Part shown: positions 11,902 through 22,279 of the stretch, one piece after another
How positions within the stretch are numbered: position 1 is the first letter of the stretch
Layout of the letters: every line of letters begins with the position of its first letter
Assembly (NCBI RefSeq): GCF_902167145.1
Contig: NC_050099.1
Span: 11,980,434 to 12,044,433, forward strand
Source: Zea mays
Taxonomy: Eukaryota > Streptophyta > Magnoliopsida > Poales > Poaceae
DNA: 64,000 nucleotides
Direction of reading: 5' to 3'
Notes under the pieces: model-generated
What the model was told of the DNA's origin: nothing
Database searches by the model: none
Seen by the model: the letters and a program-made list of their open reading frames with translations, nothing else
Made by a program: the position numbers and the translations under genes

Positions 11902-13155
11902 TGAGAGCACCTAGAGGGGGGGGTGAATAGGTGATCCTGTAAAAACTTAAACTTATAGCCACAAAACTTTGATTAAGCGTTAGCACAGTAATTGCCAAGT
12001 GGCTAGAGAGAGTCAAAACACGATAACCACAAGAAAGCAATCACAGAGTTGACACGGTGGTTATCCCGTGGTTCGGCCAAGTACAAAACTTGCCTACTCC
12101 ACGTTGTGGCGTCCCAACGGACGAGAGTTGCACTCAACTCCTCTCAAGTGATCCAATGATCAACTTGAATACCACGGTGTTTTTCTTTCCTTTGATCTTT
12201 TCCCGTTTGCGAGGAATCTCCACAACTTGGAGTCTCTCGCCCTTACAATTGAGTTCACAAAGAAGCACGGAGTAAGGTGGGAATGAGCAACGCACACAAG
12301 ACTCGAAAATCAGAGCAACAACACGCACACAAGTCGCAACAAGAGCTCGCAACGCAACACAAAGAGTTCACAACTCCACAAGAGCTCTATATGCTATCAC
12401 AATGAAACGAATGTGTGAGATTGATGTCTTGGTGCTTAGAAGAGTTGTAGGAATGCTTGGTGTTCTCCTCCATGCGCCTAGGGGACCCTTTTATAGCCCC
12501 AAGGCAGCTAGGAGCCGTTGAGAACAAATCTGGAAGGCTGATCTTGCCTTCTGTCGTCGGGCGCACCGGACAGTCCGGTGCACACCGGACACTGTCCGGT
12601 GCCCGATTTCTTTCCTTAAACAGTCCAGTCGACCGTTGCCGACCGTTGCAGATCTGGCGCACCGGACAGTCCGGTGCACACCGGACAGTCCGGTGCCTCC
12701 TTCCGACCGTTGGCCAGACCACGTGTCGCGCGCAGATTCCGCGGCCGACCGTTGGCTCGGCCGACCGTTGGCTCACCGGACAGTCCGGTGCACACCGGAC
12801 AGTCCGGTGAATTTTAGCCGAAGTCGCCGGAGAAAAAGCCCGAGAGCGGCTGGTTTGCTCCGCGCTGGTCTGGCGCACCGGACACTGTCCGGTGCACACC
12901 GGACAGTCCGGTGCCCCAGCCCGAAGCAGCCTTTGGCTGTACACAGCCAACTTCTCCTTTTCTTCTTCTCTCTGTTTCTAACACTTAGACAAATATATTA
13001 GTACACAAAACCAATGTACTAAGTCTTAAAAACATACCTTTACTTGTGATTTGCAACTTGTCCATCCATGGGCATAGATTCACATTTAAGCACTTTGTGT
13101 TGGCACTCAATCACCAAAATACTTAGAAATGGCCCAAGGGCACATTTCCCTTTCA
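11902..13155 (-). repeat. 5' LTR of the Sirevirus
   Basis: 1254 bp, TG...CA ends. It contains the promoter for the leftward gag-pol transcript: a minus-strand TATAAAAG at 12488-12495. The CACCGGAC palindromes occupy 12564-12914. It is abutted by the duplicated target GCTGG at 13156-13160. Confidence 0.95.
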
Positions 13156-14868
13156 GCTGGCGACTACCTTGGAGTCTGTTCTGATGATGCAGGTAGTGAC
13201 ACCGAGTGCCTGTAGCTTGCGAAGGCCGAGGATGACAGCTCCGTATTCTGCTATATTGTTGGTGCATCTGTCAGACTCTAAAGCAAAGCTGAGGCGTGCT
13301 GCATATCTGTGCTTGACCCCTGTGGGTGAGGTAATGATTGCAGTGTCGCCTGCCCCCGCATGGCACCATGCGCCATTGCACTGGATTGTCCACACCTTCT
13401 CTACGGACATGTTCGGCTGCGCTATTGGCCTAGTCCAGTCGACGATGAAGTCTGCCAGGACTTGTGACTTGATGGTTGTCCTGGGCTTGAATGTGATATG
13501 GTAGCCGGAGAGTTCGGCTGCCCATTTGGCAATCCGAACTGATTCCTCCGGGTTTCTAAACAATTCGCCGAGTCCCCTATATGAGGTGACCCGGACCTTG
13601 AACGCTTCAAAATAATGGTGCAATTTGCGCGAAGCCATAACAACTGCATAGGCGATTTTTTCCAGTTCCGTCATATTGCATTTTGATGTCGTGAGTACTT
13701 CGGAGACGTAATAAACTGGACATTGCTTGATCGTGCCCTCTCTGCCCTGCTCTTGAACCAGTGCTGCGCTGACCGCATGCGACGAAGCTGTGTTGTAGAG
13801 CAACAGGGGTAGCGAAGGGTTGGGGCTTGTAAGAATCGCCAACTCTGACAGGTACTGCTTTAATGAAGCGAAGGCCGCCGCCTGCTCTGGTCCCCATGCG
13901 AAGTCTTTTGCGCCGCGGAGTGTTTTGAGGAAATGGAGGCTTCGCTCTGCGGATTTGGAAATGAATCTGTTGAGGGCGGCCAATCTGCCTGTCAGTCGTT
14001 GGACGTCTCTGGCTGACTGCGGGGGCGTCATGTTGATGATGGCCTGGATTTTGGTCGGATTGGCCTCGATCCCGCGGTGCGACACCAGGTAGCCCAGTAT
14101 TTTCCCCTGGCGAACGCCGAAGACGCACTTCTCGGGGTCTAGGCGAAGTCGTGCTTCCTGCATGTTCGCAAACGTTTCGGCGAGGTCAGCCAGATGGTCT
14201 TCCTTGCTTCTGCTGGCAACGACGATGTCATCCACATATGTGAATATGTTTCTGCCGACCTGGCTCTCGAGCACCGTTTTGGTGAGCCGAGAGAATGTGG
14301 ACCCGGCGTTCTTAAGTCCCTCCGGTATTCTGATGAAGCAATACGTGCCGAAGGGTGTTATGAAACTGGTGCTTGCCTTGTCTTCCTCCTTCATATATAT
14401 TTGATGGTAGCCGGAGAAGCAATCAAGGAGTGACATGACTTCGCACTCGGCCGCACTATCGACGATTTTGTCGATCCGAGGCAGCGGGAAGTTGTCTTTG
14501 GGGCAGGCCTTGTTGAGACTGGTGAAATCAATGCACATCCGCCATTTGCTGCTCTTCTTCTGTACCATCACTATGTTGGCGAGCCATGTAGGATAGGCGA
14601 CTGGCTCGATAAATTTGGCCTCAAGCAGGCGATGTACTTCGGCCTTGGCGGCTTCTGTCTTCTCATCAGACATCTTGCGCAGCCGCTGTTTCTTCGACCT
14701 CACCGAAGGGTCGATTCCCAAGCTGTGCTCTATGATGGAGCGACTGACTCCGACCAGGTCGAGGGCGGACCAGGCGAAGACGTCTTTATTTTTGGACAGA
14801 CAGCAGAGGAGTCTCTCCTCGTCATGCGGAGTGAGGTCTTCGCTGATGGTGACCGTTTGCTTGGGCAT
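13156..14868 (-). pseudogene. pol: Grande-like pol: reverse transcriptase and RNase H
   Basis: 571 residues are open, ending artificially in a TGA made by the first bases of the inserted Sirevirus LTR. Reverse transcriptase spans about residues 60-240: FPLPRIDKIVD, LLDCFSGYHQI, TPFGTYCFIR and the catalytic FTYVDDIVVAS. A gypsy RNase H follows (SSHAVSAALVQEQ ... MTELEKIAYAVV, about 370-440). A second RNase H-type domain characteristic of Tat (IQCNGAWCHAGAGDTAI ... NNIAEYGAVILGLR) is cut in half by the insertion. A TAA at 14872-14874 separates this part in frame from the protease. Confidence 0.9.
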
Positions 14869-14874
14869 TGCTTA

Positions 14875-15612
14875 GTCGAGGGGGACAGTCTTGGTCCCAT
14901 CGTTGCTCTGCAGCTGTGCCTTGTCGTGTTCTTTGGCGGTTGGGCTGGCAGACTCGGGGACCTCGTGCTGGGCCGTGAGGCAGTGTACGTTCCTTTGCCC
15001 AGGAACGAAGTCTCTTTCTATGTTGCGCGCGGCCTGCTGGTTGCCGTAGACTGTGATCGCGCCTTGCGGACCTGGGATCTTCATGCATAGGTAAAGTTCG
15101 TGAATGGCTGCCTCAAACTTGTTGATGGAGCCCCGACCCATTATGGCGTTGTACGGGTACACCATGTCGACGATGTCGAACGTGACTTGCTCACTTCGTG
15201 CATTGGGAGCTACACCGAAGGAGAGGGGTAGCTCTATTTTGCCGACAGGAAAGGTGCCCTTGTCGCCGAAGCCATACAGTGGGTTGTCCGAAGGCTTAAG
15301 CAAGTTGTGGCTGATACCCATGCGGTCGAAGGCATGGAGGAAAATGATATCCGCCTAGCTGCTATTGTCGACTAAGACTTTGTGCAGGTCCCAGCCTGCC
15401 ACGCTGCAGTTGATAACCATGGCGTCGATGTGGGGTGCGCTGCGCAGGTCGACGTCTCGGGCGTCGAAGGTCAATGGCACATGGGACCACTTTGTCTACA
15501 TGACTGGACTGGTGACGACGACGTGGTTGATGCTGCGGTAGTGGTCCCTCTTTTGTCGCTTCGTGTCGAAGTCGACACTGGACCCCCCAGTGATCATGTG
15601 AATGACTCTAGC
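14875..15612 (-). pseudogene. Grande-like aspartic protease region
   Basis: In the same frame as gag and RT, this carries the Tat protease. The active-site segment reads VLVDNSS, then an in-frame TAG at 15355-15357, then ADIIFLHAFDRMG. The domain continues as ELPLSFGV, VTFDIVDM and YNAIMGRGSINKF. A further TAG lies at 15496-15498, and TAA codons bound the region at 15613-15615 and 14872-14874. The protease would cut the gag-pol precursor. Here it is broken at its catalytic loop. Confidence 0.8.
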
Positions 15613-17286
15613 TTATGGCTGATCGGCGAAGTCTTCTTGCTTTGGGGCCTGGGGGTGGTTGGGGTGGTGGATGTTTTGTTGTTGCGGGTGTGGAGGTGGG
15701 AGTGGGGGAGGTACGATTTGTACCTCCTGGTGGTGTTGGTATGCGTGGTGAGGTGGATGCGGGACAGGGCCATGGTTGTATGGCTGAGGGGGTTGTTGGT
15801 ATGTGTGCGCGACAACTCTAGGGTTGTCGGCTGGTTGCGCCCGTGCCATCCTGTCTCTGGTGGCCTTCGTCTCTGGGCAGTCTCTTGTAGGGTGCGCGCA
15901 GTCTTCGCCGTGGAACAAGCAGTAAAATCTGCGCGGCTGCTGTGCACGTCCCCGGCCCCGACCACGAGTTTCGTTTCCGCGGCCCTGGGGGAGATATTCC
16001 TGGCGGCGGGGGGCCTCACCAGCGGGGTGCTGGTTGGCGATGTTGTGTACCTGCTGCTGACTTCGGCCGTCGCGACTGGAGTCTGCCTGCGAAGGCCTCG
16101 TCCACGTACGGCTGGACTGCGAAGGGTCTTTAGGTTTCCTCTGAGACTCGACTTTGCGCTGGTGGAGCTCTTCGGATCTAGCGTATTTTTCGAATAGCTG
16201 ATACAGCTCCTGGAGGTTCCTGGGCGGATCTCTGATGCAGTGGCTGTAAAGGACGCCAGCCCTTAGACCACTGATGGCGTAGTGAATGGCGATTTGGTCA
16301 TCAACCGAAGGCAGTTGCGACTTGAGAGTCAGAAACTTGCGGTAGTACTCTCGCAGAGTTTCTCTTTCCAGCTGCTTGCATAGTGAAAGTTCAGCCAACA
16401 CGTCGGTGTCTGGGCGGTACCCTTGGAAGTTGAGCAGGAATTTGTCCCGGAGACTTCTCCAGGAGTCGATGGACAACGGGGGCAACCTGGTGTACCAGGT
16501 GAGGGCCGGGCCTTCGAGGGCGATGATGAATGACTTGGCCATCGTGGCGTCGTCCCCTCCGGATGATGCAACGATGACCTGATAGCTCATGATATACTGT
16601 GCTAGGTCAGTGCTGCCGTTGTACTTGGGATAGGTCCCTGCCCTGAAGTTGGCGGGCCATGGTGACACTTGCAGGTGTGGCGCCAGGGGACTCCGCTCAT
16701 CGAGGTAGTTGACACCTTCGAAAGCTACGGCGTGCGAGATGGCGTGTTCGCGCTGAGGGATGAACAGGTCTTCGATTTGTGCGCGCTGTTGGAGGGGTGG
16801 GCCGTGTTGTAGACCGAGTTGGCCTTCGCGCTGCATGAGCGTGATCTCTTGCTCAAGCTCCGGAGCCTTCTGCTCTTCGTCGCGTATCATCTGGCGCACC
16901 TTGGCTTGCGCAGACACACATTGGCGCTTGGCCTCGAGGATCTCTTTTTGCTTCTGGAGGTTGCGGTTCTTGATGCGCAGGGCACGCAGCTGTAGCTATT
17001 CCTCTGCTGAAACGCCGATGACTTCGCCGTCCTCGGTGGCGTCCGCGCCCTCCGGTGGAGCGAAGCCTGGGGGAGGTTGCGGTTGTCCTCCGGAGCTGCA
17101 GGTGCGGAGACTGCCTTCGGGTGTGGGTTGTTCATTGCGCTGCCTCTTGCTTAGTGTGTCGTCTTCGCAGGCTTCTTGGTGGGTGGTGTCGCCGAGGGCC
17201 TTGCCCTTTTTCTCGGCCAGCAGCGCTGCCTTCGCAGCTTCGTCAACGGATGGGGCTACCTCCGAGCTAGCTCTCTTGGGTGCCAT
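15613..17286 (-). pseudogene. gag: Grande-like gag
   Basis: The ATG at 17286 opens a frame with one in-frame TAG at 16996-16998, after which it continues to 15613. The N-terminal part is charged (MAPKRASSEVAPSVDEAAK). Next comes a coiled coil (about 16990-16830), then the retrotransposon gag core (ALEGPALTWYTRLPPLSID, about 16530-16480; then LREYYRKFLTLKSQLPSVDD). An RGR-rich stretch leads to a cysteine/histidine motif CLFHGEDCAHPTRDC near 15920, and a His/Pro/Gln-rich tail ends at 15616. gag proteins form the particle and bind genomic RNA. Confidence 0.85.
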
Positions 17287-17307
17287 CGCGGGTGGTTTTT
17301 CGTAGCA

Positions 17308-17323
17308 CGAACGGTGGGCGCCA
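17308..17323 (-). other. Primer-binding site of the Grande-like element
   Basis: The minus strand reads TGGCGCCCACCGTTCG two bases inside the LTR. The TGGCGCC start and position are typical of plant Ty3/gypsy primer sites; I do not assign the tRNA. Confidence 0.75.
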
Positions 17324-17325
17324 AA

Positions 17326-17804
17326 TGTTGGAACTTGCTCTCCCGAACAAGATGATCCAACGGGGGAGTGAAAGGGATGTAAACAAGGTTTTAGCTCAAG
17401 AAGGCAATTGCTCTGTTAATCTAGCCTTTCAAGGGCACAGTGCGGGGGTATTTATAGGTGCCTGAGTGCCCAACGTAATGGATTAAGGACGCATGTGCCC
17501 TCAGGCACCTAGGTCATCCTCGGAATATTCCCACAAAGCAGGGTTACAAACTGTCATTACAGAAAAGCCTTCACAAACCGGGCCTGTAATGCGCTCAGCC
17601 GCGCGGGGCCTGTTACAATGGGCCGAATTCTACGTGGGCCTTCGCGTTGGACGAGGCCGCGAGATGGAGCGACCTCGTCGTAGGCCTTCGTCTTGCAGCG
17701 TTTTGGACGAAGGGTGGAAACTGCAGACCGATTAGCCTCCGTTGGTTCGATGAGATCGGCGAAGGCATCGAGCGAAGGGTGGCGTCTTCGCCTTCGCCCC
17801 AACA
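17326..17804 (-). repeat. 5' LTR of the Grande-like element
   Basis: The ends are TGTTGG and CCAACA, a perfect 6-bp terminal inverted repeat. It lies directly beside the primer site and is 479 bp long. It contains a minus-strand TATA box (TATAAATA, 17449-17456) driving the leftward transcript. It is rich in GAAGGC/CTTCG words. The target duplication on this side should be CACGG (17805-17809); its partner is outside the window. Confidence 0.85.
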
Positions 17805-18930
17805 CACGGTGTCCATGCGGCTATCTTTAGTCGTGCGGCAAACAACGCCCAACCCCACCACGTGGGTAGCTCCGGGAAGTGTCGGACCCCTACGGTGTCA
17901 ACGGTGGGTCCAGACCCCTACGGGAAGTGTCGAACCCCTAGATACACAGACCGGACTTCCTGGCGGGATTCAAAACCTCCACAGGTACAAACCAGATCCC
18001 TAGGACGGGTCCCGGACCCCTCAGGAGGGTCCGGACCACTCATAGTAGGGTCCCGGGACTCCAAGGAAAAGAATACCCAGGCCTTAATCAAGGCCAGGCG
18101 GGGGTACGGTGCTAACACGTGTCCGGACCATACCGCGAGCGCTCCCACTCCCCGCTCAGGTGGAGACCCGATGCTGCCACACAGCCTACTTCCTGTGACG
18201 TAAGCCAGTGGGCAGAGCCAGACGTAAGGCCTCTAGGCCGCGCATTTATTGCGGAGGAGGCATGCCGCCTGTCAAGCTGGCAGGTGATGTGCCGCCTCAG
18301 CATTAAATACGCCCTGTCTACTCCACTGACAAGCGATGTGCCGCCTCAGCATTTAATGTGCCCTGTTCGACCTGCTGACGGCCGGCGACCAGGCCATCCT
18401 GCAGGCGGCGTGCCCATCCGCTCCGGTGGCAGGCAGTACGCCCGTGCTACGGCATGCATTGTGCTCATCATCACTCGTACGTTGCCAGTGAAGCTTCCGC
18501 TGCACGCCGATACTACGCAGGCTACGGATATCAGGGCGCAAGGAGATTGCACTGGCGACCAACATTAGTTGCTTCAAGTAATACATTCGTTATGTCCCTG
18601 GGCTCGCATGTCGGGGCTCAGCACACTTGTACGTGCCCCCCTTCAACTATAAAAGGGGAGGCACGCAAAGTTACAACTCAAGCTCACTTAAGCTCACTCA
18701 GACACACTTAGACACAGCTCAGGCTCACAAGTTCATACAAGCTCTCAAGATCAATACATCACACAGTGGAGTAGGGTATTACGCTCCGGCGGCCCGAACC
18801 ACTCTAAACCCTTGTGTGTTCTTGTGTTCGTTCATCGCTCAGCAGACAGTCAAAACGCTTAGGTCCCTCCTCATCTTAGGATTTAGGGCGGGTGCATTCC
18901 GCCACCCGGCCGGAGATTTCCTCTCTGACA
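17805..18930 (+). repeat. LTR-like relic with TATA box
   Basis: This stretch looks like a plus-strand LTR: a possible TGTCGG start at 17880, GC-rich promoter-like sequence with repeated GGGTCC/GGACCC words, a TATA box (TATAAAAG, 18648-18655), a following CA-rich leader, and an end in CTCTGACA at 18930. Candidate flanking duplications (GGAAG and AGATC) do not match, so it may be truncated, not a clean solo LTR. The Grande-like element lies beside or within its left edge. Confidence 0.45.
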
Positions 18931-19497
18931 AGATCCCTTTTAGACACAAAATAATTTGGAAATTGAAAGTTCCACTTAAGATCAAAATATTCCTTTGGTA
19001 TGTGCAACAAGGTGCCCTACTAACAAAGGACAACTTATCTAAAAGAAATTTGGAAAGGTAGTCAGATTTGTTGCTTTTGTAATAGCAATGAAACTATTAA
19101 CTATATCCTTTTTTTAATTGCCACCTTGCTAAAAGCATTGGGAGGGTAGTTCGGATATAGTTATCGGACTAAAAGCACCTACCTCGGTCCAACATAGGTT
19201 TCTCGGGTGGTTGTCTGGGGACTGTATAAAAGAAAGGCGTGTTATTTTAGTAGGTGCAACAACTTTATGTTGATCGATTTGGCGATGTTGAAATGATATT
19301 TGCTTCAACAATGCAAAATATAACTCTTTTTTAGAAGTTGTCTTTAGAGGAACATACTGGCTAAGGTCTTGAGGGTTGTTGTGGCCCGTGGAGACCAGAG
19401 ATAATTTCTGTTTAGTGAGCTTAAACTTGGAGGTAGTAGCTATAAAGCTTTTCGCGAATAATGGATGGAAATATAATTATAGAATATGTCCTCCTTG
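18931..19497 (+). pseudogene. L1-type LINE ORF2 C-terminal fragment
   Basis: Reading the plus strand with shifts gives the zinc-binding domain found after plant LINE reverse transcriptases (zf-RVT). It reads HKIIWKLKVPLKIKIFLWYV with a CCFC cysteine pair near 19070. Then comes the usual tail (FNNAKYNSFLEVVFRGTYWL near 19290-19345, and NGWKYNYRICPP before a stop at about 19497). Several stops and frameshifts make it a relic. The 5' part is missing; the fragment begins exactly where the preceding LTR-like block ends. Confidence 0.7.
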
Positions 19498-19692
19498 ATT
19501 AACGTACTACGCTCTGCAAGCTTTTTCCAGCAACAACTAGTTTTAGACCTATAATAATGTACGCTGTGTGCGAATTCGAAACCATAGAGACGGGAAGGTT
19601 TTTTCCATTATCTAAAGAAAATATCTCTAAAGTATTGGGCGATTCTTGTGTGGGTCCCAAACAAAAAAATCGATAATGTTGGTTATCTTATC
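19498..19692. other. Unclassified intergenic DNA
   Basis: No coding or repeat structure was recognised. The first part may be the 3' untranslated end of the LINE. Confidence 0.4.
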
Positions 19693-19694
19693 TA

Positions 19695-19774
19695 CTACCT
19701 TCGTTCTCGAATATTTGTCGTCGGATAGTTTATTTTTGAGCTAAAACACGACAAATAAAAAATAACGGAAGGAG
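19695..19774. mobile_element. Stowaway-type MITE
   Basis: An 80-bp element has inverted ends CTACCTTCGTT and AACGGAAGGAG and inner inverted words ATTTGTCG/CGACAAAT. It is flanked by TA dinucleotides at 19693-19694 and 19775-19776. The CTCCCTCCGTT-like terminus and TA target are those of Stowaway (Tc1/mariner) MITEs. Confidence 0.75.
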
Positions 19775-19776
19775 TA

Positions 19777-20607
19777 CATTAAACGGACGATCTATCTCGG
19801 TCTAAAACAGACTAGATGGCGTTTAGTAGCCGACGTGGCTGTCCACGTCGCCACGGGAGCGGGGGCGGACCTACATGTAACCCAGTGAGGGTATAGGCCC
19901 ACCTCATTTGTCTATTGCAAGTAGCAGAGCATAAATTTTCACCATTAGATTTCCTACTCAGTCTAGCTTAAATGTTCAGGCTATGACATTTTAGTGTTAG
20001 TTGTTGGGAGTATGCCCTCAATCATATATTTATCCTAGGTCCGCCCTGCACGGGAGGCACACGCGTGAGTCGTGACTGACGCCAGCGACTGGAGCAGTTC
20101 GATCACGTACGGAGGCGGCGCTGGCGGAGAAACGAAAGGGACATTCAGAGACTCTGAAGATGAGGCATCTCAATATGGCCTAGCATGCTGATGCAAGCAT
20201 TACAAGCCATGAGGTCAGTGTCCGAAGAAGCTTCCGAGCTCGTGCGCGGAAGAGGACATTCGCAGACTCTGATGATGTGCATATGGTAGGATTCTCCCAT
20301 CGCATTCTAATCTTGATTCATTGGACTAACTACTACTACTACACATGGTGACTACCATCGAAACAGCGCAGGCTAATAATGTACAATCAGGGCAGAGCTT
20401 TCTGTCTATCTGTCTGATTTTGTCAGAGATTTGGGCTGACCCTTAGGCATGACATGTTTTGTAGAATTTTTTCCCCCATGAATTGATGTATGTAAGCGCG
20501 TAGAGTAATGACACGTGTCCTCTCTCTGGTGCTCGCACACGTTAGTTTGTTTATTGTTGCGGTGCGAAAGTTACACTGCATCTCGGCTATCTCCCGGTCC
20601 CAGTCAC
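19777..20607. other. Unclassified intergenic DNA
   Basis: No convincing gene. Short repeated words (GGACATTC.CAGACTCTGA near 20138 and 20252) hint at a local duplication of roughly 115 bp. Nothing else recognised. Confidence 0.35.
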
Positions 20608-21183
20608 TGCGGCTGGAAGAAAAGTCCAAGCTCGACGAGATGGCTCGGGCTTGCAGCAGCTCGGCTCGACTCGGACTGGTTAGACGTTCAGAACGAGTCC
20701 GAGCGGCCTGTTTTTGTGGCTCGTGAAAAGAGCGAGCCAGCTCGGCTCGGCTCGATGCAGCTCGCGAGCTGGCTCGTGGCTCGACCCAACAACAATTTAT
20801 TACATAAAATCTTAATTAGCATATAATATTAGTACCGAATAGACAATAATTTATGTTATTTGAGATTACTATACAAAATCTTAATTAGCATATAATATTA
20901 GTATCGAGTAGACAATAATTTATGTTATTTGAGATTACTATACAAAATTAATCTATTTTCTATATTATATTAGTGATATATCTATTTTACTAATTTAAAA
21001 TATGTTATTTAAAATATTTTTAAGATTTTATATTATAATTTAGAGAGAAGATTTATATTTATGGCTAGGCTCGTTGGTTCGGCGAGCCGGCTCGCAAGCC
21101 CGGAGCGAGCCGAGCCGCTTTTCCGAGCTCGCCATGGTGGGAGCGAGCCGCAGCTAGCCGAGCTCGGCTCGTTTCCACCTCTA
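20608..21183. mobile_element. Short non-autonomous hAT-like element
   Basis: The right end reads ...GAGCTCGGCTCGTTTCCACCTCTA, and the left end (TGCGGCTGGAAG...AAGCTCG) is a diverged inverted match. Both ends are full of GAGCCGAGC words. The flanks are CCAGTCAC (20600-20607) and CCAGTCCC (21184-21191), a 7-of-8 match to an 8-bp hAT duplication. The AT-rich core contains a 69-bp direct tandem repeat (20806-20943). No transposase. Confidence 0.55.
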
Positions 21184-21360
21184 CCAGTCCCAGTCCGAGA
21201 ACAGACGAAATGGCTAAAACACACAACGTCCAGAGATCTTACAGGAAAAAAACGTGGAAATGCGAACAGAAATGAGAGCTTCAACACAGAAATCAAGCTA
21301 GATGGTCGTCGTTCTGCATGGCATAACAAAACTTCTAAGGACTGATTTGGTGGGTAGATA

Positions 21361-22279
21361 CACTAGTACAAAGAAGCTTTATAGTGACGGTTGTAAACCC
21401 ATTTTCACTGGTGTTTCTTAGAACTGTCGGCACTAGGAGCCAGTAAAAATCATCATTTTTATAAGCGGATAACTGAGGACCGCCAGTGGAAACGGTCGAC
21501 GTAATAAATCCGCTAATAAAAATTATTTTTAGAAACATTAAACGGGTTTTTTAAAACAACAAAAAAATTATTTAAGGAGAGGACTCACCCCACCCACCTG
21601 TCTCCGTCGAAGTCGCAAGTCACGGCATTTTTCGCGCAATATTCGACGGCTACGCGGTTGTTAGTAATCGAACCGTCGACCTCACCCTTGCGCGTACCCT
21701 CCACTACCACTCCGTTTATGGCATGCATTGTGTCTAGTTTGTAGTTGTTTTGTCCACATATTACAACCATTTGAGTGTAAATTGCTTATTTGAGACTCTA
21801 AACGAATTCAAATAAAAAAGTTGTCAACTACAAAGTTGAATAACTTTTGAAATTCTACAACTTTTATTTTGACACTTTTTTCATCTGGGGTAGTTTGCAA
21901 AATTTGAATTTTAAATTTGACATACTTAGATTCATTTTTAGAACCGAAACGAGTTTAAATAAAAAAGTTGTCAACTACAAAGTTTCATAACTTTTAGAGA
22001 TCTATAACTTATATTTTGGTGGTTTTGTCATACGAGGTCGTTTGAAAAACTCGAAAAATTAAGGATAAAAATGATTTCTAGTGGCGGATTTTTAAGAAAA
22101 CCGCCACTAGAAATCGATTTCTACATGCGATTCCTTAAGAAAACCGTCACTAGAAATCATGGATTTTTACAGGCGTTTTTCTTAAGGAACCGCCACTAAA
22201 AATAGAACAGTCGGTTGATAAACAAATCCGTCTGTAAAAATATATCGTTCCATAGGCTTTGAGCCTTTTTCTACTAGTG
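21361..22279. mobile_element. Non-autonomous CACTA element, copy A
   Basis: It begins CACTAGTACAAAGAAGC and ends TTTTTCTACTAGTG, CACTA-type inverted termini. Near both ends it has GGCGGTT/AACCGCC-type inverted words (for example 22080-22200) that in this superfamily bind the transposase. It is 919 bp with no coding sequence. Flanking triplets are ATA (left) and AGA (right), one mismatch from a 3-bp duplication. It shares long blocks with copy B at 25124. Confidence 0.75.

Larger units (their letters stand above)
4782..13155 (-). mobile_element. Opie/Ji-like Sirevirus (Ty1/copia), full length, nested
   Basis: A complete copia element of 8374 bp is flanked by a perfect 5-bp duplication GCTGG (4777-4781 and 13156-13160). 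LTRs are 4782-6034 and 11902-13155. gag and pol run leftwards. The primer site matches the initiator-tRNA(Met) type (TGGTATCAGAGCCG, 11886-11899), and several polypurine tracts lie downstream of pol. The TATCAGAGC primer site, multiple polypurine tracts, CACCGGAC palindromes and domain order integrase-RT-RNase H place it in the Sireviruses. It interrupts the RNase H of the Grande-like element, and its LTR supplies a stop codon right after the junction. It lacks a block of pol coding sequence. Confidence 0.92.
1..17804 (-). mobile_element. Grande-like Tat Ty3/gypsy retrotransposon, 5' part
   Basis: Read on the minus strand the order is 5' LTR (17326-17804), primer site, gag, protease, reverse transcriptase, RNase H, integrase, then an antisense plus-strand gene, which is the Tat-lineage layout. 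The 3' LTR would lie left of base 1. Without the Sirevirus inserted at 4782-13155, about 9.4 kb of this element is visible. Several in-frame stops and one integrase frameshift show that the copy is dead. The family name rests on remembered similarity of the GAAG/CTTC-rich sequence and the antisense ORF. The lineage call is firmer than the name. Confidence 0.8.

Noticed and set aside
15382..16197. 271-codon plus-strand ORF
   Set aside because: It is the complement of the gag C-terminal region, which has clear gag motifs on the minus strand.
17880..18930. Clean solo LTR with target duplication
   Set aside because: Flanking five bases do not match (GGAAG and AGATC), so only an LTR-like relic is claimed.
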